Below are positions 1 through 7,960 of a stretch of DNA of 37,511 nt, piece after piece. This DNA is from Bacillus sp. UNC438CL73TsuS30. GTDB lineage: Bacteria > Bacillota > Bacilli > Bacillales > Cytobacillaceae. Below the pieces are notes generated by a model that was not told the origin of the DNA, ran no database searches, and saw only the letters and a list, made by a program, of their open reading frames with translations. A program made the translations under genes and the position numbers. Positions within the stretch are counted from its first letter, which is position 1. Every line of letters starts with the position of its first letter. The stretch lies in assembly GCF_000482325.1 (NCBI RefSeq), contig NZ_AXVA01000035.1:1-37511 (forward strand), written 5' to 3'.

Positions 1-188
1 GAAAAGGATTATCCGGTATTAGCTCCGGTTTCCCGAAGTTATCCCAGTCTTACAGGCAGGTTGCCCACGTGTTACTCACCCGTCCGCCGCTAACCAAAAG
101 AGCTGCGCTCCTATTGATTCGCTCGACTTGCATGTATTAGGCACGCCGCCAGCGTTCGTCCTGAGCCAGGATCAAACTCTCCAAGAAA
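1..188 (-). rRNA. 16S ribosomal RNA, 5' portion (runs off the left edge)
   Basis: Read on the minus strand this is the conserved start of bacterial 16S rRNA, including GAGAGTTTGATCCTGGCTCAG-type sequence close to its 5' end, followed by the stretch leading into the V1 region. By alignment with the usual Bacillus 5' end, the mature RNA begins near base 188. Only the first ~188 bases lie in the window; the gene continues to the left. The operon is transcribed leftward from the promoters at 315-509. Confidence 0.97.
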
Positions 189-300
189 GTTGATATAGCT
201 CATTTGTTACGTTGGCTCATGTTCTCTATATAATAGAAGAAACATGATTATTATTGTTTGTTGACGTTTTTGTTTGTTTAGTTTTCAAAGAACAACTTTT
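189..300 (-). promoter_or_regulatory. rRNA operon leader with boxA-like motif
   Basis: Transcribed leader upstream of 16S on the minus strand. It contains the motif GTTCTTTGAAAACTAAAC (about 276-293), the usual Bacillus pre-16S leader sequence linked with antitermination and RNA processing. No gene is seen here. Confidence 0.6.
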
Positions 301-314
301 TAAAGCAGAGTATT

Positions 315-343
315 AATATATCATCCCATCTTCATTACGTCAA
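315..343 (-). promoter_or_regulatory. rRNA promoter, proximal (TTGACG-N17-TATATT)
   Basis: On the minus strand, a -35 TTGACG (338-343) and a -10 TATATT (315-320) are separated by exactly 17 bases. The predicted start is near base 307, about 120 bases upstream of 16S. It is the nearest of three tandem promoter-like sites. Confidence 0.8.
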
Positions 344-388
344 TTATTTTTCTAAAATAATTTTTCGTTTGAATCAGCGACGTTTTCT

Positions 389-417
389 ATCTTAACAGAA
401 ATATTTTTCAATATCAA
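389..417 (-). promoter_or_regulatory. rRNA promoter, middle (TTGATA-N17-TAAGAT)
   Basis: On the minus strand, a -35 TTGATA (412-417) and a -10 TAAGAT (389-394) are separated by 17 bases. Tandem promoters are usual for Bacillus rrn operons. This one has a weaker -10 than the proximal site. Confidence 0.65.
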
Positions 418-480
418 CCCTTTTTTTCAGAGTGAATTGTTTTTCTGTTCATCGCACTATTTGTTCGGCGACAAGAAGTA

Positions 481-509
481 ATATTACTAGATTGCTAGAC
501 ACAAGTCAA
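481..509 (-). promoter_or_regulatory. possible third, distal rRNA promoter (TTGACT-N17-TAATAT)
   Basis: On the minus strand, TTGACT (504-509) and TAATAT (481-486) are separated by 17 bases. The -35 is strong and the -10 only fair. It lies about 90 bases upstream of the middle promoter. The rest of 510-669 holds no gene that I can support. Confidence 0.5.
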
Positions 510-669
510 CCACTTTATAAAAAAACTTTAGATTTAGGTCTGAAATAACTTTCTCTGAGAGTTCAAATCGAATAACCGTTTACATAAAAAAAATCCTCCA
601 CGGATGAAAATTACAAATATTGGTGATTAATAAATAATAAATCTTTATCTCATGAAGGGGCAACAGAAC

Positions 670-1434
670 ATGAACCAAATCCCTCCCTTTCGAAGACAAA
701 GGGCGTACCTTTCTCAATTTACAACAAGTCAACTTCATTTAAAAAACCCTTGGGTTGTTGCCTTTTTTTCCTTTTCCTATCCTGGATTCGGACACCTTAT
801 GCAGCATCGGTATATAGTGGGGTTTATTTTGATTCTATGGGAAACCTTTATTAACGGGATGGCAAAGGTAAACTTAGGGATCTTCTATTCCTTATTAGGT
901 AACTTTGACAAAGCCAAAGAGGTACTAGATGAAAGGTGGTTAATTCTCTATATAGCCATTTATATGTTCGGCATCTGGGATGGATATCGGACCACCATTG
1001 ACTTAAACAAACAATATGTATTGGCAGACCGTGAGGATGCCCCCATGTTGAATATTAAAATGGGATCTTGGGATATGAACTACTTAGATAAACGGAAGCC
1101 TTGGCTAGCGTTAGTCTGGTCAGCCTTGTTCCCTGGTCTCGGTCATCTTTATCTACATAATGTCGTTTCAGGATTCTTTATTTTTATTTATACCGTCGGG
1201 ATTTGTTATTACGGCCATATCCTTTATGCGATACACTTATCAATGCTTGGTGATTTTACACAGGCTAAAGAGACGATCAATATGCAATGGGCGCTTTATT
1301 TTCCATCCATCTACTTTTTCATCATTTACGATGCCTATGTTTCTGCAGTTGAGAACAATAAACTGTTCGAAAAAGAAATGGCCGCATATTTAAGAAAAAA
1401 CTATCAAAAGATTCATTTTAAAACTCCCCTATAA
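670..1434 (+). CDS. Membrane protein with two homologous halves, function unknown
   Basis: A 254-residue multi-pass membrane protein built from an internal duplication. Residues ~24-114 and ~140-236 align: each has a K-x-PW start, a PG(F/L)GHL motif (about 38-43 and 155-160), hydrophobic segments, an LG(N/D)F-x-x-AKE motif (about 75-84 and 192-201) and a D(G/A)Y near its end. The PGxGH motif at the start of a membrane hairpin resembles TM2-type small membrane domains, so this may be a tandem TM2-like protein; that is an inference. The start was set at 670 because AAGGGG lies ~10 bases upstream; an in-frame ATG at 652 has no ribosome site. It is followed 15 bases later by another membrane-protein gene and probably shares its transcript. 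Confidence 0.8.
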   Translation: MNQIPPFRRQRAYLSQFTTSQLHLKNPWVVAFFSFSYPGFGHLMQHRYIVGFILILWETFINGMAKVNLGIFYSLLGNFDKAKEVLDERWLILYIAIYMFGIWDGYRTTIDLNKQYVLADREDAPMLNIKMGSWDMNYLDKRKPWLALVWSALFPGLGHLYLHNVVSGFFIFIYTVGICYYGHILYAIHLSMLGDFTQAKETINMQWALYFPSIYFFIIYDAYVSAVENNKLFEKEMAAYLRKNYQKIHFKTPL

Positions 1435-1449
1435 AGGATTGTGAATACC

Positions 1450-1905
1450 ATGTTAGTAATTGCTACCTACGAAAATTCAATATTTATCGAATTAGCGATT
1501 ACAGAGCTTAAACAAAACGGCCTTTCGACCGAAAAGATCTTTGCTGCACCGCTTGATAAGAGAGCCGGAAAAAGACAACTGTTTGATACTATCCATAGAG
1601 CGGATGGATTGAGTCTATTTGACGGTGCAGCAATCCTCGGGACCTGTTTCATGCTACTAGGGTCTATCTATGGATTTATTTTAAAATGGGGCCCGATTAT
1701 CTGGGGAATTATCGGAGCGATTTTCGGTCTTCTTTTAGGCTTTCTTCTAAAACTATTGATTGTAAAAAAAGGAAAAAGAGGGTCAAAAAACATTAGTTCC
1801 GAAATTGTCTTGATGATTCGGTGTGAAGAAGATCAATGGAAAACCATCGAAAAAATATTATGGGATAACGGAGCACTTGGTTTAACTAAATTAGACAGGA
1901 ATTAA
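1450..1905 (+). CDS. Small membrane protein with glycine-rich hydrophobic centre, unknown function
   Basis: 151 residues. The N-terminal ~55 residues are soluble in character and start MLVIATYENS. A central hydrophobic, glycine-rich stretch (about 58-105) could form two membrane segments, followed by a basic loop and a soluble C-terminal region of ~40 residues. The pattern, a ferredoxin-like N-terminal part followed by a glycine-rich hairpin, recalls general-stress membrane proteins of Bacillus, but I do not recognise the family. ATG at 1450 is preferred: AAAGGA lies 11 bases upstream, whereas the in-frame GTG at 1441 would be only 2 bases from it. It is the last gene of a two-gene unit that ends at the terminator from 1908. 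Confidence 0.78.
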   Translation: MLVIATYENSIFIELAITELKQNGLSTEKIFAAPLDKRAGKRQLFDTIHRADGLSLFDGAAILGTCFMLLGSIYGFILKWGPIIWGIIGAIFGLLLGFLLKLLIVKKGKRGSKNISSEIVLMIRCEEDQWKTIEKILWDNGALGLTKLDRN

Positions 1906-1907
1906 TC

Positions 1908-1948
1908 AAATGCCAACAAAGCCTCAGTCTCTGTTGGCATTTTGATTT
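1908..1948 (+). terminator. Rho-independent terminator after the 670-1905 unit
   Basis: AAATGCCAACA (1908-1918) pairs with TGTTGGCATTT (1932-1942), followed by a T-rich tail on the plus strand. Confidence 0.85.
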
Positions 1949-2005
1949 TTTGGGTTTTACAGATTGCCATAACACTTTTCAACCGAGCGGGAGGTCAGAC
2001 CCCAA

Positions 2006-3334
2006 CTACCACCCACCATACTCCCTCACCAAATCTAGATTGATTTTCCCCTGTTCCAAGTCTGAAAAGGCTTGGTCGAGTATAGATACAGCTAATTCAA
2101 TTTCTTGTTTGGTGATGGTGAGTGGCGGGGTGATTTCAATGACATTGCTGTGGATGCCTACGTAAAAAACGAGCAGCCCGAGCTCATAGCAGCGGTAACA
2201 AATAGCAGCCGTTTTTTCAGCGGCAGGCTTTTTCGTTACTCTGTCTTCCACCAACTCGACACCAATCGCAAGCCCTTTTCCACGAACATCCCCAATCCAC
2301 TCATACTTCTCCTGGAGACCTTTTAACTGGCCAATAAAATATTCCCCATTAACCCTAGCATTCTCAACTAACCGTTCCTCTTCAATAATCCGCAAATTTT
2401 CGAGTGATGCCGCACTACAGACAGGATTCCCGCTCATCGTAAACATATGTATCCCCGTGCCCACATCAAGAATTTCACGTCTAGCTACAACCGAACTGAT
2501 CGGCAGCCCACCTCCAAGCGACTTACCAATCACAACAGCATCCGGAACAACCCCGCAATGGTCAAACGAAAACCATTTACCCGTCCGCCCAAGACCCACT
2601 TTCACCTCATCAAAAATGAGATGAATACCATGGCGCCTGCAAACCTCTTCAAGCCGCGGCAGGAAATCCTCTGGCGGAACAATCAGCCCGCCATCACTCT
2701 GAATTCCCTCAATAATGATTCCAGCCGTATCACCGGGCGGACAAATTGTCGAAAACACTTCCTGTTCTAAATATCCAATAACCTGATCTGTTAGACGCTT
2801 CGTCTCCCCGAATGGCGGTCGATACGGATTCGGATAAGGAATTTTCACTACATTGCCGCTGCCGATAAAACCCGCTTGAGCAGGATGCCCAGAAAGCGAA
2901 AGCGATCCCATCGTTTGCCCATGATACGAACCCATAAAAGAAATCATTCTGGAACGCCTCTTTTCAAGCGGAACCAATTTCGCAATACAATCATTCGCAT
3001 CAGAACCAGAATGGCCAAACCAAACCTTTTTAGAAAAGTCACCTGGTGTTATCTCAAGCAATTTCTCAGCCAAAGAAACCATCGTCGACTCCGGAGCAGA
3101 AAGCTGCGATGTAAACGATAAAACATCATATTTTTCTTTAATCGCCGCACCCACACGAGGATGTCCATAGCCAATATTCGCAACAGCCCAGCCAGCCGCT
3201 ATATCCAAATATTCCTTTCCTGATTGGTCTATCACCCGCGTACCCTTCGCAGCTTTTACCGCAATAGGGTAAAAACGAATTTTTAAACTGTCCGCAATCA
3301 TTTGACCTTCCGCATCAAGAAACGTGTTATCCAA
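2006..3334 (-). CDS. Class III PLP-dependent aminotransferase
   Basis: 442 residues, full length for the GabT/ornithine/DABA aminotransferase family. Visible family features are the SGSDAND stretch (~109-114, phosphate-side glycine-serine region), SYHG (136-139), FDEV (241-244, the Asp that holds the pyridine nitrogen) with GRTGK, and the Schiff-base lysine at about K271 in VVIGKSLGGG. It probably moves an amino group from an omega-amino acid or amine to a keto acid; the substrate cannot be read from sequence. Start is TTG at 3334, with the purine-rich GGGGGAG 5 bases upstream. It lies 12 bases after the sigma-54 activator and is probably cotranscribed with it. Its neighbours (permease, gamma-glutamyl ligase-like protein, amidohydrolases) suggest a role in amine or amino-acid-derivative breakdown. 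Confidence 0.9.
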   Translation of the reverse strand: MDNTFLDAEGQMIADSLKIRFYPIAVKAAKGTRVIDQSGKEYLDIAAGWAVANIGYGHPRVGAAIKEKYDVLSFTSQLSAPESTMVSLAEKLLEITPGDFSKKVWFGHSGSDANDCIAKLVPLEKRRSRMISFMGSYHGQTMGSLSLSGHPAQAGFIGSGNVVKIPYPNPYRPPFGETKRLTDQVIGYLEQEVFSTICPPGDTAGIIIEGIQSDGGLIVPPEDFLPRLEEVCRRHGIHLIFDEVKVGLGRTGKWFSFDHCGVVPDAVVIGKSLGGGLPISSVVARREILDVGTGIHMFTMSGNPVCSAASLENLRIIEEERLVENARVNGEYFIGQLKGLQEKYEWIGDVRGKGLAIGVELVEDRVTKKPAAEKTAAICYRCYELGLLVFYVGIHSNVIEITPPLTITKQEIELAVSILDQAFSDLEQGKINLDLVREYGGW

Positions 3335-3346
3335 ACCCTCTCCCCC

Positions 3347-5101
3347 TTAAAAGAAAATCTGAAATTTTTTCAGCTTATAATTGAGATTTTGCCTTGAAAT
3401 CCCCAGCTGTTCCGCCGCCTTCGTAATATTACCTTGCGCCTGATTCATCGCTTGTTCAATCATGACACGCTCCAGCCTTTCAATCTGCTCAGGAAGACTT
3501 CCTGAAAACGACGATAAAGGTTCATGACTTAGCGTACTCTCTACCTGCTGAATTTTATTTTTAAAAATAGGCGGCAAATGATTGAAGCCGATGGTCCGCT
3601 CATCATAAACAAGGTTAAGGCAGCCTTCGATAACATGCTCTAGCTGTCTGACATTCCCAGGCCACCCAAAATTCATAAAATAATGAAAAACATCCTGGTC
3701 TAACCCATCCACCCGTACATCTAATAGATCAGCATGTTTGGTAATAAAGTGATCAATTAATACCCGTAAATCCTCCTTCCGATTTCGTAAAGGCGGAATC
3801 TCGAGGTTCACCACACCAAGCCGATAATACAAATCCTCACGAAGCCGTTGGTTGGCGATTGCTTCTAATGGTTCCTCATTCATCGTAGCAACGATTCTTA
3901 CATCAATATCAATGACCTTTGTCGAACCAAGGCGCTGTACCTTCCGTTCCTGAATCACCCGCAATAACTTCGCCTGCAGATTAATGCTCATCGAATTGAT
4001 TTCATCGAGCATAAGAGTCCCGCCCTGGGCTTGTTCAAAAAGTCCCGGACGGTTGACAGCACCGGTAAAGCTTCCTGCCGTCGTTCCAAACAACAAGCTT
4101 TCAAGTAAAGACTCAGGGAGTGCTGCACAATTTTGCGCGATAAACGGTTTGTCTTTTCTAGGACTCTCATTATGGATACTCTGTGCAAACAGCTCCTTAC
4201 CCGTTCCTGTTTCGCCCACAATGAGAATATTGGATTTTGACCTTGCCGACCGGCGTGCCTGTTCAACTGATTGAGCCATCTCCCTGCTCGAAAAAATAAT
4301 GTCTTCAAACTGAAACCGGGTATTATTTTTCTGTGAAGAGAAAGGATTTGAGGATTCTAAATCACCCTTACCCTGTTTTTGCAGTTGCAAGATGGTATCA
4401 GAAAGATGCTTTTGTTCCGTGATATCTTTCAATATTTCAATGACTCCCGAAACATTTTCATTTAGCACCAACGGGACCGTTCGTGCTAATGTGGTAATCG
4501 CCTTCCCGTGTGAGGAAAATTTCGTTTCCCTGTGATGAAGCGTCCTTCTCGTTCGCAGCGAGGTCAATAAGGTGCTTGTATTTTCATCGACATTCCAAAC
4601 ATCCTGTACCCTTTTATTTCGAACCGCCTCAGGTTCCAATGTATCCATCTCACCTGCTTTAAGGTTATAAAAGAGAATCCTTCCCTGTTCATCAATGACA
4701 GAGATCCCTTCTTCTAACTGATCCAGAATCAAATTAAATAATTGCTTCGTTTTCTTTAATTCCTGAATTTGATGCTGCAGTAACTGAACTTGGGAGATAT
4801 CCTTCAAAAATAGCAGGTACAACTCGTTATTTTCAAAAAAGGAGATATTGGCTACTAATTGTTTGGTCCCCAGAAGAATAGAAACTCCTGTTTTCCCCTT
4901 CTTTTGAAGGCATTTTTTAAAATCCTCGGATGGAATCAACTCATAAATCGAAGCACCAATAAGCGTAGAAGGACTTTCCGAGAACAAACGCGCCGCCGGA
5001 CGGTTTAAGGACAAAATCGTCCCTTGTTCATTAAACAGGATGATACTTTCGAACGAATGGTTCCAAACATCTAAAAATGATAAACGAAACTGCTCATCCA
5101 C
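3347..5101 (-). CDS. Sigma-54-dependent transcriptional activator with two PAS domains (RocR/NtrC type)
   Basis: About 584 residues. Two PAS-like sensor regions (roughly 10-105 and 118-230) are followed by a AAA+ core with Walker A GETGTGKE (~296-303), the sigma-54 contact loop as GSFTGA (~343-348; most relatives have GAFTGA), Walker B GGTLMLDE (~360-367), and a C-terminal Fis-type helix-turn-helix ending ITKAAEQLGISRQNLNYKLK. It lacks a receiver domain, so it probably senses a small ligand. Start chosen at GTG 5101, because AGGGTGGTGATT just upstream is an extended match to the anti-Shine-Dalgarno; a TTG 78 bases further upstream has no such site. It is divergent from the operon at 5404, whose -24/-12 promoter and upstream palindromes are its likely target. 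Confidence 0.92.
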   Translation of the reverse strand: MDEQFRLSFLDVWNHSFESIILFNEQGTILSLNRPAARLFSESPSTLIGASIYELIPSEDFKKCLQKKGKTGVSILLGTKQLVANISFFENNELYLLFLKDISQVQLLQHQIQELKKTKQLFNLILDQLEEGISVIDEQGRILFYNLKAGEMDTLEPEAVRNKRVQDVWNVDENTSTLLTSLRTRRTLHHRETKFSSHGKAITTLARTVPLVLNENVSGVIEILKDITEQKHLSDTILQLQKQGKGDLESSNPFSSQKNNTRFQFEDIIFSSREMAQSVEQARRSARSKSNILIVGETGTGKELFAQSIHNESPRKDKPFIAQNCAALPESLLESLLFGTTAGSFTGAVNRPGLFEQAQGGTLMLDEINSMSINLQAKLLRVIQERKVQRLGSTKVIDIDVRIVATMNEEPLEAIANQRLREDLYYRLGVVNLEIPPLRNRKEDLRVLIDHFITKHADLLDVRVDGLDQDVFHYFMNFGWPGNVRQLEHVIEGCLNLVYDERTIGFNHLPPIFKNKIQQVESTLSHEPLSSFSGSLPEQIERLERVMIEQAMNQAQGNITKAAEQLGISRQNLNYKLKKFQIFF

Positions 5102-5236
5102 TTTAATCACCACCCTTTCCGAAAAAATTCTAAGCGAAAAAAATTTGTCACCCTTTAAACTGTAAACTCTTTCTACCAAAATATTAACATATTGAAAGAT
5201 AGATAAAACAGAAAATTCGGTATAGTATTAAAAATA

Positions 5237-5265
5237 GAAAAATATTTTTCTGAAAAATATTTTTC
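5237..5265. promoter_or_regulatory. Two tandem perfect palindromes, likely activator binding sites
   Basis: GAAAAATATTTTTC occurs twice (5237-5250 and 5252-5265), centres 15 bases apart. Each copy is a perfect 14-base palindrome. They lie about 85-115 bases upstream of the -24 element of the sigma-54 promoter, the usual distance for enhancer sites of such activators. The binding protein is inferred to be the product of 3347-5101. The divergent region 5102-5403 holds no gene. Confidence 0.6.
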
Positions 5266-5349
5266 TTTCAACATTTTTTTGCGGCTAATAGAATTCAACT
5301 TTTCCTACAATAGCCTTGATTCCCCCTAATTCTGAATATTCAAAACCAG

Positions 5350-5366
5350 TTGGCATAAAACTTGCT
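5350..5366 (+). promoter_or_regulatory. Sigma-54 (-24/-12) promoter for the amidohydrolase operon
   Basis: TTGGCATAAAACTTGCT matches the sigma-54 consensus: GG at 5352-5353 and GC at 5364-5365 are separated by exactly 10 bases. Transcription should begin near 5377, about 27 bases before the first start codon. Confidence 0.88.
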
Positions 5367-5403
5367 AGTATTCATAGTGAAACCGTAAAGGAGGAATTAC
5401 CAA

Positions 5404-6594
5404 ATGATGAAAGTATCTTTAAAAAATGTTCAAGCCATTGATGTTCATGCACACCCCTACACAGCAAACATAGAACCATACACTCCAGAAGAGTTTGTCA
5501 GAAAGCTGTCCCTAGCCGTTATTCCAAACCAAATACCTGCCAATTACGAAAGACTACCCAAACAGCCATTCCCTGGAACCAATATGTGGATGCAAATCCT
5601 TGTTAAGCGTTTAGCAAAATATTTTTCATGCGAGCCAACCCTTGAAGCGGTAGTCGAGCAGCGCAATGCGAGAGCAGTCGATTTTAAAAAATATACTCGC
5701 GATCTCTTTTCAGATGCAAGACTGACCGGAGTAGTCGGTGATTTTGGTTACCCGCAACCGCCATTAAGCAAAGCAGAATATGCCGACCTTTGCGGAGCCC
5801 GTATCTGGGAAATCCACCGAATCGAACCTGCCATGGTTCAGCTTAGTCAAGAATGCGAATCGTTTGCTGACTTTAACGAAAAATATCGAGCAAACCTGAC
5901 AGAAGCGTTAAATACAAAAGGAATTGTTGGATTAAAATCGATTATTGCCTACAGAAGTGGATTGGAAATCGCTCCAATGGATGAGCAGGCTGCGGCAGCA
6001 GAGTACGCAGAATTTAAACTCAATACCCGTGCCGTTGTAAAAAAGTTCCGTGACTATTGCCTACATATAGCAATGGAAGAATGTACGAAGGCGGATAAGG
6101 TCATGCATATTCACACTGGTGTCGGTGACGGGGAAGTTGTCCTTTCGAAAGCAAGCCCGAGCTTCCTTATCGACATGCTACGCGATAAAAAATATGAAAA
6201 TACCAAAGTACATCTCGTTCACGGTGGTTATCCATGGATGGAGGAAGCGGCGTTTATTGTCAGCATCCTTCCGAATGTCTATATGGATATCTCTTTGCAA
6301 AATCCTTTCAGTGGACACGGGGTGAAACGAATTTTATCTCAAGTATTCGAATTTGCGCCATTTGACAAGGTGATGTACGGCTCTGATGCCTTTACCGTAC
6401 CGGAAATGAACTGGATGGGCGTCCATCTGTTCAAAGAGTCCTTTGAAGAAGTACTAAACTCCTGGGTTGATTCAGATTACATGGATGTCGAAACCGCACA
6501 GGCCATTGGAGAAATGGTCCTATACCGAAACTATGAAAATGTTTATCAAAAGTACATGAAGGAGGCTGCTGTATGTCAAACAATAAGCAAATAG
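5404..6594 (+). CDS. Amidohydrolase-2 family protein, like the N-terminal half of FluG
   Basis: 396 residues of the amidohydrolase-2 (PF04909-type) superfamily. Metal-ligand and catalytic signatures are VHAHP (~14-18), HIHTGVGDGE (~237-246), HLVHGGYPW (~267-275) and MYGSDAF (~327-333). In plants and fungi this type of domain is fused to a glutamine-synthetase-like domain (FluG/nodulin-GS proteins); here the two are separate genes of one operon (partner at 9153). It may hydrolyse or decarboxylate a ring or amide substrate; the substrate is unknown. AAAGGAGGAA lies 8 bases before ATG 5404. It is the first gene of the sigma-54 operon, and its last 22 bases overlap the permease start. Confidence 0.87.
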   Translation: MMKVSLKNVQAIDVHAHPYTANIEPYTPEEFVRKLSLAVIPNQIPANYERLPKQPFPGTNMWMQILVKRLAKYFSCEPTLEAVVEQRNARAVDFKKYTRDLFSDARLTGVVGDFGYPQPPLSKAEYADLCGARIWEIHRIEPAMVQLSQECESFADFNEKYRANLTEALNTKGIVGLKSIIAYRSGLEIAPMDEQAAAAEYAEFKLNTRAVVKKFRDYCLHIAMEECTKADKVMHIHTGVGDGEVVLSKASPSFLIDMLRDKKYENTKVHLVHGGYPWMEEAAFIVSILPNVYMDISLQNPFSGHGVKRILSQVFEFAPFDKVMYGSDAFTVPEMNWMGVHLFKESFEEVLNSWVDSDYMDVETAQAIGEMVLYRNYENVYQKYMKEAAVCQTISK

Positions 6595-7943
6595 TGACAG
6601 AGATGATTCCGCAAAAGAAACTCGGGTTTTGGGCGATTTGGGCACTTGGAGTAGGGTCCGTGATTGGGGACGGAATCTTCCTCCTGATGGGACAAGGGAT
6701 TGCCACAGCAGGTCCAAGTTCCATCGTTGCCTATGGAATTGCTGGATTATCACAACTTTTCCTCATGATTGCACTTGGTGAATTAGCGGTAGGAATGCCA
6801 AATGCCGGGGCCATGTCCCATTGGGTCGAACGGTTTATGGGAAGTTGGTGGGGATTTTTGTCCGGATTTGCCTTTGCACTTGGCTGGGTCATTTGCGGCG
6901 GCAGCGTCGGAATCGCCATCGGCAGAATCACCATGTGGTTTTTCCCCCAGCTAAAAGGGGATCTATGGCCGGCGTTTTTTGCCATCCTGTTTTTGACGAT
7001 TTTCGCCGTTTTAAATATTCTTGGAACCGAAATTGCAGCCAAAACGCAGCTTCTATTAGTCATCATCATGACAGTGGTAATGGCTCTTTTCTCCATTATT
7101 GGACTGAAAGATATTAATATCCATAATTTCACGCCATTCATGCCACACGGTTCTAAAGGGTTTTGGGCAGCCATTCCATTAGGCACTTATGCTTACTTGG
7201 GTGCTGTAACCTTAGCAACCGCCGGCGGCGAGGTGAAAAATCCAAAAGATCTTCCGAAAGCATTGGTCTGGTCCAGTATTACCTTCTTAGTTTTATACAC
7301 AGCAGCACAGTTTGTCTTACAAGGCATTATCCCATGGAATAAAGTGACGATTGATGATTCGCCATTTACCGTTGCAGCCAATCAAGTATTCGGCATTGCT
7401 GGTGCCTATATCATGAATATGACAGCATGGATTGCAGCAGCCACTTGTCTATTAATGGGGACCTTATATGCTGCTTCCCGGATATTTTACGCACAAGCGA
7501 AAAGCGGATACCTCCCTGCATTCTTCGGACGTCTTCATCCAAAAACAGGGACTCCGGTCAATGGGATTATTGTTGTCTGGGCTGCATCGGTTGCCTTAAT
7601 TATCTTAGGGATGATCAATCCCGATTTCCTTTACGTCGAATTATCGAACCAATTGGTGTTTGCATGGCTGGTTTCCTGGACATTAGCCTTAATTGCAAGC
7701 GTTCTTTATCGAAAAAATGCCAAATCAGAAGTACTTCAACTCCCATGGAAACAGCCGCTCTATCCTTTGTTTCCGATTCTAGGTTTTATCGGAATCGCCA
7801 TCGTCTTTTACGGCAGTTTCATCGGAACTCCAATGACCCTTTTACGCGGTGTAATCTGGATGGGCGTACTCTTTCTTCTGTTTAAAGTTTTCAATAAATC
7901 GAGAACGATTTCTACTACTGATAGAAAAAAAGAATCTATATAA
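6573..7943 (+). CDS. APC-family amino acid/amine permease
   Basis: 456 residues with about 12 hydrophobic segments. The first segment carries the GVGSVIGDGIFLLMG helix-break signature of the amino acid-polyamine-organocation superfamily, and GGEVKNPKDLPKA after segment six is also typical. It should import the amine or amino acid used by the operon, in exchange for or with protons; specificity is not visible. AAGGAGG lies 8 bases before ATG 6573, inside the end of the upstream amidohydrolase gene, which indicates translational coupling. The next gene begins 17 bases downstream. Confidence 0.92.
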   Translation: MSNNKQIVTEMIPQKKLGFWAIWALGVGSVIGDGIFLLMGQGIATAGPSSIVAYGIAGLSQLFLMIALGELAVGMPNAGAMSHWVERFMGSWWGFLSGFAFALGWVICGGSVGIAIGRITMWFFPQLKGDLWPAFFAILFLTIFAVLNILGTEIAAKTQLLLVIIMTVVMALFSIIGLKDINIHNFTPFMPHGSKGFWAAIPLGTYAYLGAVTLATAGGEVKNPKDLPKALVWSSITFLVLYTAAQFVLQGIIPWNKVTIDDSPFTVAANQVFGIAGAYIMNMTAWIAAATCLLMGTLYAASRIFYAQAKSGYLPAFFGRLHPKTGTPVNGIIVVWAASVALIILGMINPDFLYVELSNQLVFAWLVSWTLALIASVLYRKNAKSEVLQLPWKQPLYPLFPILGFIGIAIVFYGSFIGTPMTLLRGVIWMGVLFLLFKVFNKSRTISTTDRKKESI

Positions 7944-7960
7944 GTGAAAGGATTTTTAGA

